From Gallionellaceae bacterium (GTDB taxonomy: Bacteria; Pseudomonadota; Gammaproteobacteria; Burkholderiales; Thiobacillaceae), in contig JAQTLN010000019.1 of the NCBI GenBank assembly GCA_028714875.1, forward strand, positions 31,105 through 95,104: DNA of 64,000 nucleotides, written 5' to 3'. Shown here piece after piece: positions 1 to 9,500 of this stretch. A model generated the notes under the pieces. That model ran no database searches, was not told where the DNA came from, and was given only the letters and a program-made list of their open reading frames with translations. The position numbers and the translations under genes are program-made. How positions within the stretch are numbered: the first letter of the stretch is position 1; each line of letters opens with the position of its first letter.

Positions 1-970
1 CGCCGATCATTGGGGGCAGGTCGGCGCTGTCGACTATGGTCACGCCGTCGAGCGCCAGGACGATGTCACCGCTACGCAGGCCCGCCTTGTCCGCCGGTCC
101 CCCCGGCCTGATTTCCGTCAATAGGGCGCCGTGTGGCAGTTCCAGGCCATAGGCGTGAGCCAGTTCCTGGCTGAGTTCCTGCGCGCTCACGCCCAGCCAG
201 CCGTGTGTCGCATGGCCCTGGGCGAGGATCTGTTTGGCTACCGCGACGGCGGTATTGATCGGGATGGCGAAGGACAAACCCATGTAACCGCCGGTGTGGG
301 TGACGATCTGGGAATTGATGCCCACCACGCGCCCGCGCAGGTCGAACAGCGGGCCGCCGGAATTGCCGGGGTTGATCGGTACATCGGTCTGGATGAACGG
401 CACATAGCTGTCGCTGGGCAGCGAGCGGCCGAGCGCGCTGATGATGCCCTGGGTCGCGGTGCGTTCCAGACCGAGCGGCGCGCCGATGGCCAATACCCAC
501 TGGCCGACCTCAAGTTGCGCTGAATTTCCCAATGTGGCGGTGGCCAGATGGTCGGCTTCCACCTTGAGCACGGCGACGTCGGTCAGCGGGTCGACTCCGA
601 GTACCCGCGCCGGTAGTTCACGTTTGTCGGCAAAGCGGACGCTGATCTTGTCGGCATCCAGGACGACGTGCCGGTTGGTCAGGATGATGCCGTTCGGCGC
701 GACCACGAAACCCGATCCCACTCCCGATTCGCGCGGGACCGTCGCGGTCGCGCTGGCCTGTGGCTTGTCGGCGGGTACGGCGCGGAAGACGTGGATATTG
801 ACGACCACCGGCCCCTGATTGCGCACCAGGGCGGCGAAGTCCGGAAGCACCACGCCGAGGACCGGCGCAACGGTTTCCGCGCGTGGCGCCATGGGCGTTT
901 CCGCCTGGGCTCCGGCGTTGCACAGCAGGGCAAGCGCGAGCAGGGCGTGGGCGGAGAGGCGTGGTTTCAT
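1..970 (-). CDS. HtrA/Deg-family periplasmic serine protease (C-terminal end cut by window edge)
   Basis: Trypsin-like HtrA (DegP/DegQ/AlgW type) protease that degrades misfolded envelope proteins. The start at 970 is followed by an export signal (MKPRLSAHALLALALLCNAG, cleavage near AQA). The catalytic triad is visible: His in TNRHVV, Asp in DPLTDVAVLKV and Ser in GNSGGPLFD. A PDZ domain begins after about residue 235 (LGVSAQEL...GLELPHGALL...GLRSGDIVLALDG) and is interrupted by the window start, so I cannot tell whether there are one or two PDZ domains. Only about 323 residues are visible. It points left and is probably transcribed separately from the next gene. The family assignment is firm; the paralogue is not. 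Confidence 0.9.
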   Translation of the reverse strand, partial: MKPRLSAHALLALALLCNAGAQAETPMAPRAETVAPVLGVVLPDFAALVRNQGPVVVNIHVFRAVPADKPQASATATVPRESGVGSGFVVAPNGIILTNRHVVLDADKISVRFADKRELPARVLGVDPLTDVAVLKVEADHLATATLGNSAQLEVGQWVLAIGAPLGLERTATQGIISALGRSLPSDSYVPFIQTDVPINPGNSGGPLFDLRGRVVGINSQIVTHTGGYMGLSFAIPINTAVAVAKQILAQGHATHGWLGVSAQELSQELAHAYGLELPHGALLTEIRPGGPADKAGLRSGDIVLALDGVTIVDSADLPPMIG

Positions 971-983
971 GGTGTGTGGTCGC

Positions 984-1712
984 TCAGGGGGTGATGAACT
1001 GCCCGCGCATGGCATGGCTATCCGGCCCGATCAGGTAGAGCAGATGCGCCGCCATATCCTCGCAGGTGGGCAGGTGGCTCTTCTCCTCGCCGGGGTGGGT
1101 TTTCATGCGTTGTGGCGAATGCACCGGGCCGGGGGTGAACAGGTTGATGCGCATGGGCGCTTCCGACCATTCGTCGGCCTGCACCTTGAAATAGGCTTCC
1201 AGCGCGGCTTTCGAGACGGCGAAGCCGCCCCAGTAGGCGGTCGGCGCATGGCCGTGGGTTTCGCCCACCAGAATCACCGAGGCTTCGGCGGCCACCAGGA
1301 GCGACGTGCAACTACGGTTGATGGCGGCGGGGGCGGCGGCATTGACCTTGAACATGTGCACCCAATCCGCCAGGCATTCCTGGTCCAGCGGCGTGAGATT
1401 CTCGAATTCCGTCGCGCAGTGCAGGATGCCGTCGAGACGACCGAGTTGATAGCCGATGGCCCCGGCGATGGCTTCGTAATCCGAGTCGGTGGCGGCGGAC
1501 ATGTCCACCGGGAAGATGGCCGGTTGCGCGCCGCCGGCCTGCGCGATCTCGTCGTACACCTTCTCCAACTTGGCTACCGTGCGACCCAGCAGGATCACCG
1601 TGGCGCCATGCCGGGCAAAGGTCAGCGCCGCCGCGCGGCCGATGCCGCTCCCCGCGCCGGTGACGAGAATGACGCGGTCTTTTAGGAGGTCGGGAGCGGG
1701 GGAATAGGGCAT
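984..1712 (-). CDS. YciK-like short-chain dehydrogenase/reductase with altered active site
   Basis: Rossmann-fold SDR of 242 residues. The NAD(P)-binding motif is clear near residues 18-25 (VTGAGSGIGR). The layout resembles YciK-type proteobacterial SDRs. The expected catalytic residues are not there: the Ser strand reads VILVGETHGH instead of a SS-containing motif, and the YxxxK motif reads GFAVSK, with Phe in place of Tyr (Lys kept). Either the protein has lost classical oxidoreductase activity or it uses different chemistry. Start ATG at 1712, 8 nt after the hpnE stop, so it is probably co-transcribed with hpnE although the substrate is unknown. No link to hopanoid synthesis can be shown. 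Confidence 0.85.
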   Translation of the reverse strand: MPYSPAPDLLKDRVILVTGAGSGIGRAAALTFARHGATVILLGRTVAKLEKVYDEIAQAGGAQPAIFPVDMSAATDSDYEAIAGAIGYQLGRLDGILHCATEFENLTPLDQECLADWVHMFKVNAAAPAAINRSCTSLLVAAEASVILVGETHGHAPTAYWGGFAVSKAALEAYFKVQADEWSEAPMRINLFTPGPVHSPQRMKTHPGEEKSHLPTCEDMAAHLLYLIGPDSHAMRGQFITP

Positions 1713-1719
1713 GGGAAAA

Positions 1720-3039
1720 TTAGGCGTGTTGTGGGTTGAAGGTTGAATTCGGCGTCGCGGCCAGGATCAGGTGGGCGCATTTTACGCCGCTCCGCACCGC
1801 GCCTTCGAGGGTGGCGGGATAGGCGTCGGTTGTGTCCATGGTGGCGGTGTAATCGCCGGCCAGGTACAGGCCGGGCACGGGTGTGCGGTTGTCGGGGCGG
1901 GGCAGGGAGGGGGTACAACTCCAGGTGGCGCGCTTTTCCGTGATGATTTTCCAGTCCAGCAAGGCCGGTAGCACGCCGACTGCCCGCGCCAGCAAGTCCA
2001 GGTAGTCATCGCGCAAGCGTTCCGCCGGCAGCCGGATGTGCGGCCCGTCGGCGCTCATGACGATGGCGACCAGGCCCGGCGCCAGATCGTTGCGCTCGAA
2101 GGCCCAGGGCGCATGGCCATCGCCCAGGCCCAACATGGGGAAGGGAAACGCGGGCGGCGTGGCGAAACGCAGCCAGAGGGTGAGGATGGGTTGCCAGGTA
2201 AAGCCCGCCACGGCCTTGCCGATGTCGGCCATTTCCGGCAAGTCGGCGAGCAGCGTGGGCAGGCGACCGGGATGAACGGCGAGGACCACCTGTTTCACAA
2301 CTTGCTCCGGGCCGGCCAGATGAAAGCCGCTCGCGCTTCGCGCGATGCCCGTGACTTTCTCACCCAGTTTGATGCGCGGCCCGAGTTGGGCCAGCGCGGC
2401 ATCGCCGACCAGGCTTCCAAGATCGGCGCGGTTCATCAACAGATCGCTATCCGCGCGGCTGCCGGCCAGGCTGTCGCGCAGCACGTTGCAGAACACCTGC
2501 GCGGACGCGGTTTCGACCGGCGTGTTGAGGGCGGCGATGCAGATTGGCGCCCAGAGCTTGGCGATCAGCGCCGGGGGCTGCCGATGCCGCCGCAACAGGG
2601 AGGAGGCGGGGAGGTCTTCCGGCAGGCGATAGTGGATAGCCTTCAGCGCTTGCATGAAACGCGCGGCGGTCCATTTTTCCGCCAGGCTGAGCCCGCGCGC
2701 CAGCAACAGGCCGCTCGCCAGGTGCAGCGGGGCGGGCAGCCTGGGCAAGGCCAGGCGGAAGCCGGGCACGCGCAATTGCAGCGGCCGCCGTTCCAGCAAG
2801 TGCGCCGTGCCCAGGCGGCGCAGCAGTCGCAGGGTGGCGCCATAGGCGCCGATCATCAGATGCTGGCCGTTGTCGATGCGGATGCCGTTCCAGTCGACGC
2901 CACGGGCACGGCCGCCGAGTTGTTTCGCTGATTCGTAAAGCGTCACCGCGCGGCCGGCGTCGGCCAGTTCCACGGCACAGGCGATCCCCGCCCAGCCGCC
3001 GCCGATGATGGCGATGCTGCTCATCTCCGCATCAGGCAC
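1720..3039 (-). CDS. hpnE: Hydroxysqualene dehydroxylase
   Basis: FAD-dependent amine-oxidase/phytoene-desaturase-like enzyme. In the HpnCDE route it reduces hydroxysqualene to squalene. The N-terminal dinucleotide-binding motif (IAIIGGGWAGIACAVELADAGR) starts near residue 8. Further FAD-contact segments are GGRARGVDW near 42 and the C-terminal PVPGLYLAGDYTATMDT. The length (439) fits the family. The furthest start is GTG at 3039; an ATG at 3024 (MSSIAIIGGG) is equally plausible but has GGAG directly against it. The neighbours hpnD and hpnC complete the pathway, which makes this call strong. A palindromic repeat sits immediately upstream and may have replaced the original leader. Confidence 0.92.
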   Translation of the reverse strand: MPDAEMSSIAIIGGGWAGIACAVELADAGRAVTLYESAKQLGGRARGVDWNGIRIDNGQHLMIGAYGATLRLLRRLGTAHLLERRPLQLRVPGFRLALPRLPAPLHLASGLLLARGLSLAEKWTAARFMQALKAIHYRLPEDLPASSLLRRHRQPPALIAKLWAPICIAALNTPVETASAQVFCNVLRDSLAGSRADSDLLMNRADLGSLVGDAALAQLGPRIKLGEKVTGIARSASGFHLAGPEQVVKQVVLAVHPGRLPTLLADLPEMADIGKAVAGFTWQPILTLWLRFATPPAFPFPMLGLGDGHAPWAFERNDLAPGLVAIVMSADGPHIRLPAERLRDDYLDLLARAVGVLPALLDWKIITEKRATWSCTPSLPRPDNRTPVPGLYLAGDYTATMDTTDAYPATLEGAVRSGVKCAHLILAATPNSTFNPQHA

Positions 3040-3047
3040 CGTAGCAC

Positions 3048-3130
3048 CGTAGGATGCGGTGAGGTACGAACCGCATCATTGGGCGAGCCGCGCGGGTCGA
3101 TGCGGTTCGCTGCGCTCACCACATCCTACG
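3048..3130. repeat. GTAG-type palindromic repeat (GTAGGATGCGG ... CCGCATCCTAC class)
   Basis: Two inverted arms, GTAGGATGCGGTGAGG at 3049 and GCTCACCACATCCTAC near 3114-3129, flank a core containing ACCGCATC and GATGCGGT. It lies between hpnD and hpnE. The 5' GTAG foot and paired inverted organisation resemble REP/BIME elements mobilised by RAYT transposases; this family link is an inference. Confidence 0.7.
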
Positions 3131-3134
3131 GCCC

Positions 3135-3977
3135 TCATCCTTTCACCCACGTCTTCCATGCCAGCCAAAGTTTGCGCAGCGGGGTGAGCGAGGTGCGCCG
3201 ATCGAGCACCTGGTAACCGTCCGCGCGGATTTCCTGGAGCAGGGCGCGGTAGATGGCGGCCATGATCAGGCCGGGGCGCTGCGCCTTGTGGTCGGCGGCG
3301 GGCAGCAGGGCCAGCGCTTCTTCGTAGGTCTGTTCCGCGCGCTGGTACTGAAACTCCATGAGGCGGCGGAAGTTGTCGCTCATTTTCGCGCGCGGCAAGT
3401 CCGCTTCACTGACGCCGAACTCGGCCAGTTCGTCCTGTGGCAGGTAGATGCGGCCGCGGCGGGCGTCTTCGCCGACATCGCGGATGATGTTGGTGAGCTG
3501 GAACGCCAGGCCCAGCCGGTTCGCGTACTTGAGCGTGGTGTGGTCACTGACGCCGAAGATCAGCGCCGCCACTTCGCCGACCACGCCGGCAACCCGGTGG
3601 CAGTAGAGGCGCAGCGCCTTGAAGTCGGGATAGCGTACGCGGCCGAGGTCCATTTCCATGCCGTCGATGATCTGCTCGAAGGCTTCCTGGGGCAGCTTGA
3701 AAGGTTCCACGGCTACACGCAGGGCGAGTGTGACCGGGTGCGAGGGCGCGCCGGCATACAGCCGCGCTACCTCGTCGCGCCACCAGGCCAGTTTGGCCGC
3801 CGCCACGGTCACGTCGTGGCATTCGTCGGCGATGTCGTCCACCTCGCGGCAGAAGGCATAGAAGGCGGTAATCGCGCGACGCCGTTCGAGGCTCAGGAAA
3901 CGGAAGCTGTAATAGAAGCTGGAGCCGCTGGCCGCGGCTTTTTCCTGGCAATAGGCGTGGGGGTCGCTGGCGGGCAT
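3135..3977 (-). CDS. hpnD: Presqualene diphosphate synthase HpnD
   Basis: Squalene/phytoene synthase family member, 280 residues, predicted to condense two farnesyl diphosphates to presqualene diphosphate. The first Asp-rich motif is DDIADE near residues 47-52 (after FYAFCREV). The second is the region around NIIRDVGEDARRGRIYLPQDEL near residues 160-182, the classical trans-isoprenyl-synthase signature. It lies between hpnE and hpnC in the expected order. The ATG at 3977 is preceded by a large repeat insertion and has no convincing Shine-Dalgarno sequence, so translation initiation may have been altered by the repeats. Confidence 0.93.
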   Translation of the reverse strand: MPASDPHAYCQEKAAASGSSFYYSFRFLSLERRRAITAFYAFCREVDDIADECHDVTVAAAKLAWWRDEVARLYAGAPSHPVTLALRVAVEPFKLPQEAFEQIIDGMEMDLGRVRYPDFKALRLYCHRVAGVVGEVAALIFGVSDHTTLKYANRLGLAFQLTNIIRDVGEDARRGRIYLPQDELAEFGVSEADLPRAKMSDNFRRLMEFQYQRAEQTYEEALALLPAADHKAQRPGLIMAAIYRALLQEIRADGYQVLDRRTSLTPLRKLWLAWKTWVKG

Positions 3978-4011
3978 CAGATTTCGTCATTCCCGCGTGG
4001 GCGGGGGTTTC

Positions 4012-4312
4012 TCCCCCCTTTTTCAAAGGGGGGCAGGGGGGATTTAGCGACGTTCATGGTTGCGCAATTCTTGTGGAAATCCCCCCCAGCCCCCCTTTGA
4101 AAAGGCGCTTCTCGCGGATGCCTAGGATGGGAGTGGAAACGTCTGAGCAAGTGCCTTCCCCCTTTCCCAAAGGGGGACTGAGGGGGATTTCTCCGGGGGT
4201 TGCGCGGGTGCGGGCGTCGGCAAATCCCCCCTAGCCCCCCTTTGGGAAAGGGGGGAACCGCGCATGTCGGCATCGTCAGCATTCGCGAGAAGAACCTTTG
4301 CAAAAGGGGGGC
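4012..4312. repeat. Two tandem type A palindromic elements
   Basis: Each copy consists of CCCCCCTTT..AAAGGGGGG followed by (C/T)AGGGGGGATTT, a variable spacer of about 35 nt, then AAATCCCCCC..AGCCCCCCTTT and a closing AAAGGGGGG. Copy 1 is about 4012-4105 and copy 2 about 4156-4254, with a tail ending in CCTTTGCAAAAGGGG near 4312. This fills the whole hpnC-hpnD gap (3978-4351), where I see no gene. A half CGTCATTCCCGC repeat lies at about 3986-3997. Confidence 0.9.
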
Positions 4313-4351
4313 GTCCGCGTGCTGAAATGTTCCGGGATGTTTCACGGCGGT

Positions 4352-5236
4352 TCAACGATGCGTCCCGCAAGTGCCGGAACTGCATCCGCCCGCCGCCTTG
4401 CGTTTACCCGGGAACGCGGCCTGCCAGAGCAGACCGGGCCAATCGCGCCAGGTCAGCACCGGGCGTTGCTGGAAGACGTCGCCCTGGGCATCGTGGAGTT
4501 TTTCCAGGATGCGCGAGCCGCCCAGGATGATCAGGCGCATCTCGAAGCCGATGCGGCCTTTCAATGCCCGACCCAGCGGCGCGCCGGCCTGCAACATGCG
4601 GCGGGCGCGTTCGATCTGGGTTTTCATGAATATCTGCCAGAGGCCGTCGCTACGCCCCTCGGCGATTTGCCTTTCGGTAATGCCGTATTTCGCCATCTCG
4701 TCCTGGGGCAGGTAGACGCGGCCTTTCGGCCAGTCCTGCGCTACGTCCTGGAGGAAATTGATCAGTTGCAACGCCGAGCAGATGCCGTCCGACCAAGCCT
4801 GGTGCTTCTCGTCACGATCGCCGTAGAGATGCAGCAGCAGGCGGCCGATGGGGTTGGCGGAACGCTTGCAATAATCCATCACCTCGCCGAAATGGGCGTA
4901 GCGGGTCTTCACCACATCCTGCTCGAAGGCCGAAAGCAGGTCGTGGAACAGGTTGAAGGGCAGGGCGTATGCGCGGATGTGGGGGGCGAGCGCCTGAAAG
5001 ATCGGGTGATCGACCGGCTCGCCGCGCTCCAGCGCGTTTAGATTCGCGTGGTATTCGGCCAGGCGCGCCAGGCGCTCCTCGGCAGGCAGCACGCCCTCGT
5101 CGGCGAAGTCGTCCGCCGCGCGGGCAAAGGCGTAGATCGCCCGCACCGGCGCGCGCAGACGGCGCGGCATGATGATCGAGGCCACCGGGAAATTCTCATA
5201 GTGGCCGGCGTTCACCAGGTTGGGACTGGCGTTCAA
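4352..5236 (-). CDS. hpnC: Hydroxysqualene synthase HpnC
   Basis: Squalene/phytoene synthase family protein, 294 residues, expected to convert presqualene diphosphate to hydroxysqualene. It starts MNASPNLVNAGHYENFPVASIIMPRRLR, a typical HpnC opening. The Asp-rich motifs are visible as ADDFADEG near residues 42-49 and LINFLQDVAQDWPKGRVYLPQDEM near 158-181. It is the first gene of the hpnC-hpnD-hpnE set and is separated from hpnD by 374 nt of tandem repeats, so co-transcription across the repeat block is uncertain. The last 20 residues are low-complexity and lie next to the repeat block; the stop may have been changed by a repeat insertion. Confidence 0.93.
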   Translation of the reverse strand: MNASPNLVNAGHYENFPVASIIMPRRLRAPVRAIYAFARAADDFADEGVLPAEERLARLAEYHANLNALERGEPVDHPIFQALAPHIRAYALPFNLFHDLLSAFEQDVVKTRYAHFGEVMDYCKRSANPIGRLLLHLYGDRDEKHQAWSDGICSALQLINFLQDVAQDWPKGRVYLPQDEMAKYGITERQIAEGRSDGLWQIFMKTQIERARRMLQAGAPLGRALKGRIGFEMRLIILGGSRILEKLHDAQGDVFQQRPVLTWRDWPGLLWQAAFPGKRKAAGGCSSGTCGTHR

Positions 5237-5248
5237 TGCTTGCTCCTC

Positions 5249-6016
5249 TTACAGATCGCCATTCGCCCCGGCCACCATGATTTCTTCCATCTTGTTGCGG
5301 ACGTCGATGGCGCCACGGGACAGTTCCGGAGTGATGCCCATCTGGTTCTCGTAGCCACCCACCCAGTCCAGGTTCCAGTCCAGCATCATTACCCAGATTT
5401 CCTTGTTGGAATCTTCCATGATGCCGATGCGGCAGGGCAGGAAGACCAGGAATTCCGGGCTGAGCTTGAGCAGGTCGCGACCCACGGCGATGTCGCAGAA
5501 GCTATGCACTTCGATGCGCGGCGCGGTCATGTCACCCAACACGGCCTGAAAATCCTTGTACATCAGGTTGTTGCCGACGTATTTGAAGTTGAGCTTGTTG
5601 GCGCGCAGCTTCATGGATTCCACCACCTCGTCGAAGGAGACCCCCTTCTTGACCTTGACCTTGTGCGCGAACCAACTCATCGCATCCGGCATCGACATGC
5701 GCATTACGTTGCTCATGATCGGCATCATCATCTGCATCATCTGCCGCTTGGTCTGCTGCGGAATGCCGGGGCGCATGGTGTAGGGCTTGGTCGGCGTCGC
5801 TTGCAGGGTGCCGACGAAGGGGATGGGCATGCCGGCCAGCGGCAGGTTGTTGGTCAAGGCGCTCAGGTCGGGCAGGGTCAGAACCGGCAGGGCGGGAAGC
5901 GGCAGGAATTGCAGGTAGGGATTCGGCGCGACAGGGGCGGCGACTTGGGCCTGGGCCGGCAGCATGAACAGACAGGCCAGGATGGAAAGCAGGCCGCGGA
6001 ATAGGGTCTTGTGCAT
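5249..6016 (-). CDS. Secreted DUF302-domain protein
   Basis: Exported protein of 255 residues. The ATG at 6016 is chosen because GGAGGAGAAACCC precedes it; an upstream in-frame ATG at 6070 lacks such a site. The signal peptide is MHKTLFRGLLSILACLFMLP with an AQA cleavage site. A Pro/Leu-rich linker (about residues 28-70) leads to a DUF302-type domain (about residues 120-235: MKLRANKLNFKYVGNNLMYK, then VHSFCDIAVGRDLL and the hydrophobic LVFLPCRIGIMED). DUF302 proteins often accompany sulfur or envelope redox genes; their role is unknown. It lies 12 nt before hpnC and is probably in the same transcript. Confidence 0.75.
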   Translation of the reverse strand: MHKTLFRGLLSILACLFMLPAQAQVAAPVAPNPYLQFLPLPALPVLTLPDLSALTNNLPLAGMPIPFVGTLQATPTKPYTMRPGIPQQTKRQMMQMMMPIMSNVMRMSMPDAMSWFAHKVKVKKGVSFDEVVESMKLRANKLNFKYVGNNLMYKDFQAVLGDMTAPRIEVHSFCDIAVGRDLLKLSPEFLVFLPCRIGIMEDSNKEIWVMMLDWNLDWVGGYENQMGITPELSRGAIDVRNKMEEIMVAGANGDL

Positions 6017-6247
6017 GGGTTTCTCCTCCAAACGATGAAAACGTGTTGCGGAATAGCCCCCTTGCATCACGGTTCCGCATGCGGGGCGGCCGTAGGGTAA
6101 CCGAACTCATGGCCCGGCTGTTGCAGGAAAGCACTGTCCATAGGGGCATACGGAGCAGTGGTGCTCAAGCAGTGGCGTTTGCCCCCTGTTTTTTTCCGCA
6201 GTGCAGCAAGCTAATATCCCGACCCTGAACAGCCCCGAGGAGACAGC

Positions 6248-7453
<1,206 letters not shown>

Positions 7454-7465
7454 TCAATCGCCGGG

Positions 7466-8719
7466 CTACACGAAGCGCGCGAGAAACGCGCCCTGGTAGC
7501 CCGGCGGCAGGGCCATCCTGATCTTGTGGCCATTGCCCGGCGCCACCGGCATGTCCTTGCCCGCCGGGTTGCTCATGTGTTCGATGACGATTTCCAGGTT
7601 GCCGCCGGGGTGGATGACTTCGATGCGGTCGCCGACCGAGAACTTGTTCTTCACCTCGATTTCCGCCAGGCCGTCTTCGCCATAGCCCAGCACATCGCCG
7701 ACATAGAGACTGCGGCCGGATTCGGAATGGCCGGTCAGGTAGTTCTGGTATTCCCGATCCGGGTGGCGCTCGAAGAAGCCGCCGGTGTAGCCGCGATTGG
7801 CCAGGCCGTCGAGTTCGCCGACCAGGCGCGGGTTGAGCGGGCGGCCGGCGACGGCGTCGTCGATCGCCTGGCGATAAGTCTGGCAGGTGCGGGCGACGTA
7901 GTAGGGCGACTTGGTGCGGCCTTCGATCTTGAGCGAATCGACGCCCATTTCCACCAGTCGCTGCACGTGTTCGATGGCGCGCAGATCCTTGGAATTGAGA
8001 ATGTAGGTGCCGTGTTCGTCTTCTTCGATGGGCATGTAGCTGCCCTGGCGTTTCTCGCGTTCCTCAATCAGGAACACGTCGCCGCCTGGGGCGACCTCGG
8101 CGTTGTGCACCTTGAAGTCCCAGCGGCAGGAATTGGTGCAGGTGCCCTGGTTGGGGTCGCGATGGTTGAAGTAGCCGGACAGCAGGCAGCGGCCCGAGTA
8201 AGCCACGCACAAGGCGCCATGCACGAACACTTCCAGTTCCGTGTCCGGGCATTCCAGGCGGATTTCCGCGACCTGATCGAGCGAAAGCTCGCGCGACAGG
8301 ATGATTCGGCTCAGCCCCAGCTTCTTCCAGAAGCGCACCGCCGCGTGATTGACGGTGTTGGCCTGCACCGAGAGGTGAACCGGCATTTCCGGCCAGGTCT
8401 CGCGGACCAGATCGATGAGGCCGGGATCGGCCATGATCAGGGCATCCGGCTTCAGCGCGATGACCGGCGCCATGTCGGCCAGATAGGTCTTTACCTTGGC
8501 GCTGTGCGGATAGATGTTGCTGACCACGTAGAACTGTTTGCCGCGCGCATGCGTGTATTCGATGCCGATACCCAGGGCGACCTCGTCGCGGAAACTGTTG
8601 TTGCGCGCGCGTAGGCTGTAGCGCGGCTGCCCCGCATAGACCGCGTCGGCGCCAAAGGCGAGGGCGGTTTCCAGCATGGTCTGCGAGCCGGCGGGGGCGA
8701 GGAGTTCGGGAGTATTCAA
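7466..8719 (-). CDS. trhP: Peptidase U32-family tRNA uridine 5-hydroxylase (YegQ/TrhP-like)
   Basis: U32 family protein related to E. coli YegQ/TrhP, which makes 5-hydroxyuridine at tRNA wobble position 34 using prephenate. Family motifs are ELLAPAGS at the N-terminus, ADAVYAGQPRYSLRARNNSF, and the Cys-rich region CVAYSGRCLLSGYFNHRDPN followed by GTCTNSCRWDF. I place the start at TTG 8719, because the homologous region begins right there (compare MFKPELLSPAG in YegQ) and no ATG or GTG is suitably placed. The frame stays open upstream but that part is only translated repeat. Length 417 versus about 450 in E. coli. A type A repeat sits directly upstream. Confidence 0.88.
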   Translation of the reverse strand: MNTPELLAPAGSQTMLETALAFGADAVYAGQPRYSLRARNNSFRDEVALGIGIEYTHARGKQFYVVSNIYPHSAKVKTYLADMAPVIALKPDALIMADPGLIDLVRETWPEMPVHLSVQANTVNHAAVRFWKKLGLSRIILSRELSLDQVAEIRLECPDTELEVFVHGALCVAYSGRCLLSGYFNHRDPNQGTCTNSCRWDFKVHNAEVAPGGDVFLIEEREKRQGSYMPIEEDEHGTYILNSKDLRAIEHVQRLVEMGVDSLKIEGRTKSPYYVARTCQTYRQAIDDAVAGRPLNPRLVGELDGLANRGYTGGFFERHPDREYQNYLTGHSESGRSLYVGDVLGYGEDGLAEIEVKNKFSVGDRIEVIHPGGNLEIVIEHMSNPAGKDMPVAPGNGHKIRMALPPGYQGAFLARFV

Positions 8720-8762
8720 GGGAAGCGCTTCACGTTGGATGGAGACGGTTGCGGAAGAGACT

Positions 8763-8925
8763 CCCCCCTTTCTCAAAGGGGGGCTGGGGGGGATTTCTGA
8801 GACCGATGCGTAGGCAAACGCCGCCAAATCCCCCTCACTCCCCCTTTGGAAAAGGGGGAAGCCACGTTTCCATGTGCTTTTACATTGATCAACGACTAAC
8901 GCGGACAGCGCCTTTGCAAAGGAGG
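8763..8925. repeat. Type A palindromic element with full tail
   Basis: Arms CCCCCCTTTCTCAAAGGGGGG at 8763-8783 and CCCCCTTTGGAAAAGGGGG near 8840-8858, each with its flanking GGGGGGATTT or AAATCCCCC. The tail (8859-8925) carries TTGATCAACGAC and ends CCTTTGCAAAGGAGGAA. The tail matches, in inverted form, GTCGTTGATCAA near 50370, showing the tail belongs to the element. It fills the gap upstream of the trhP-like gene. Confidence 0.88.
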
Positions 8926-8936
8926 AACAGCCACGC

Positions 8937-9491
8937 TTACCTGGGCTTATGAAAAATCTGCCCCTCATGGAAGCCATAAACGCCCACCTTGCGGTCGCTG
9001 TAATAGCGTTCCAGGGTGTGCTGGATGGTGCGGAAGGCCATGTCTTCCCAGGGCATTTCGTCTTCGCTGAACAGCCGTGCTTCCAGGCTCTCCTCACCAT
9101 GAATGAAATCCAGGTGCAGCAACTTCGCGCGGAACACCAGGTAGACCTGATTGATGTCGGGCAGGCTGATCATGGAATACAGACCCAGCATTTCCACCCG
9201 CGCGCCGGCTTCTTCCAGAGTCTCGCGGGCGGCGCCTTCCGCCGTGGTTTCGCCGTTTTCCATGAAGCCGGCGGGCAGGGTCCAGAGGCCGTATTTCGGT
9301 TCGATGGCGCGCCGGCACAAGAGAATCTTGTCTTCCCATTCCGGTATGCAGCCCACCACCATTTTCGGGTTCTGGTAGTGGATGGCGCCGCAACTCGGGC
9401 AGACATGACGCGGGCGGTTGTCGCCGGCGGGGATTTCGATGCGTAACGTGGTGGCGCACTGGGGGCAGAAGTTCATGGCTGGGTGGCTCAA
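8937..9491 (-). CDS. Nudix hydrolase with N-terminal zinc ribbon
   Basis: Predicted pyrophosphohydrolase of 184 residues. A zinc ribbon is formed by CPQC near residues 9-12 and CPSC near 31-34. The Nudix box GX5EX7REUXEEXGU is complete (GFMENGETTAEGAARETLEEAGA, about residues 75-97). The ribbon-plus-Nudix arrangement resembles the NudC/YjaD group but the protein is shorter than NADH pyrophosphatase and the substrate (NADH, ADP-ribose, or another nucleotide) cannot be decided. It is followed 9 nt later by nadC, so an NAD-metabolism role is attractive but inferred only from proximity. Confidence 0.9.
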   Translation of the reverse strand: MSHPAMNFCPQCATTLRIEIPAGDNRPRHVCPSCGAIHYQNPKMVVGCIPEWEDKILLCRRAIEPKYGLWTLPAGFMENGETTAEGAARETLEEAGARVEMLGLYSMISLPDINQVYLVFRAKLLHLDFIHGEESLEARLFSEDEMPWEDMAFRTIQHTLERYYSDRKVGVYGFHEGQIFHKPR

Positions 9492-9500
9492 GGTGGCGGC

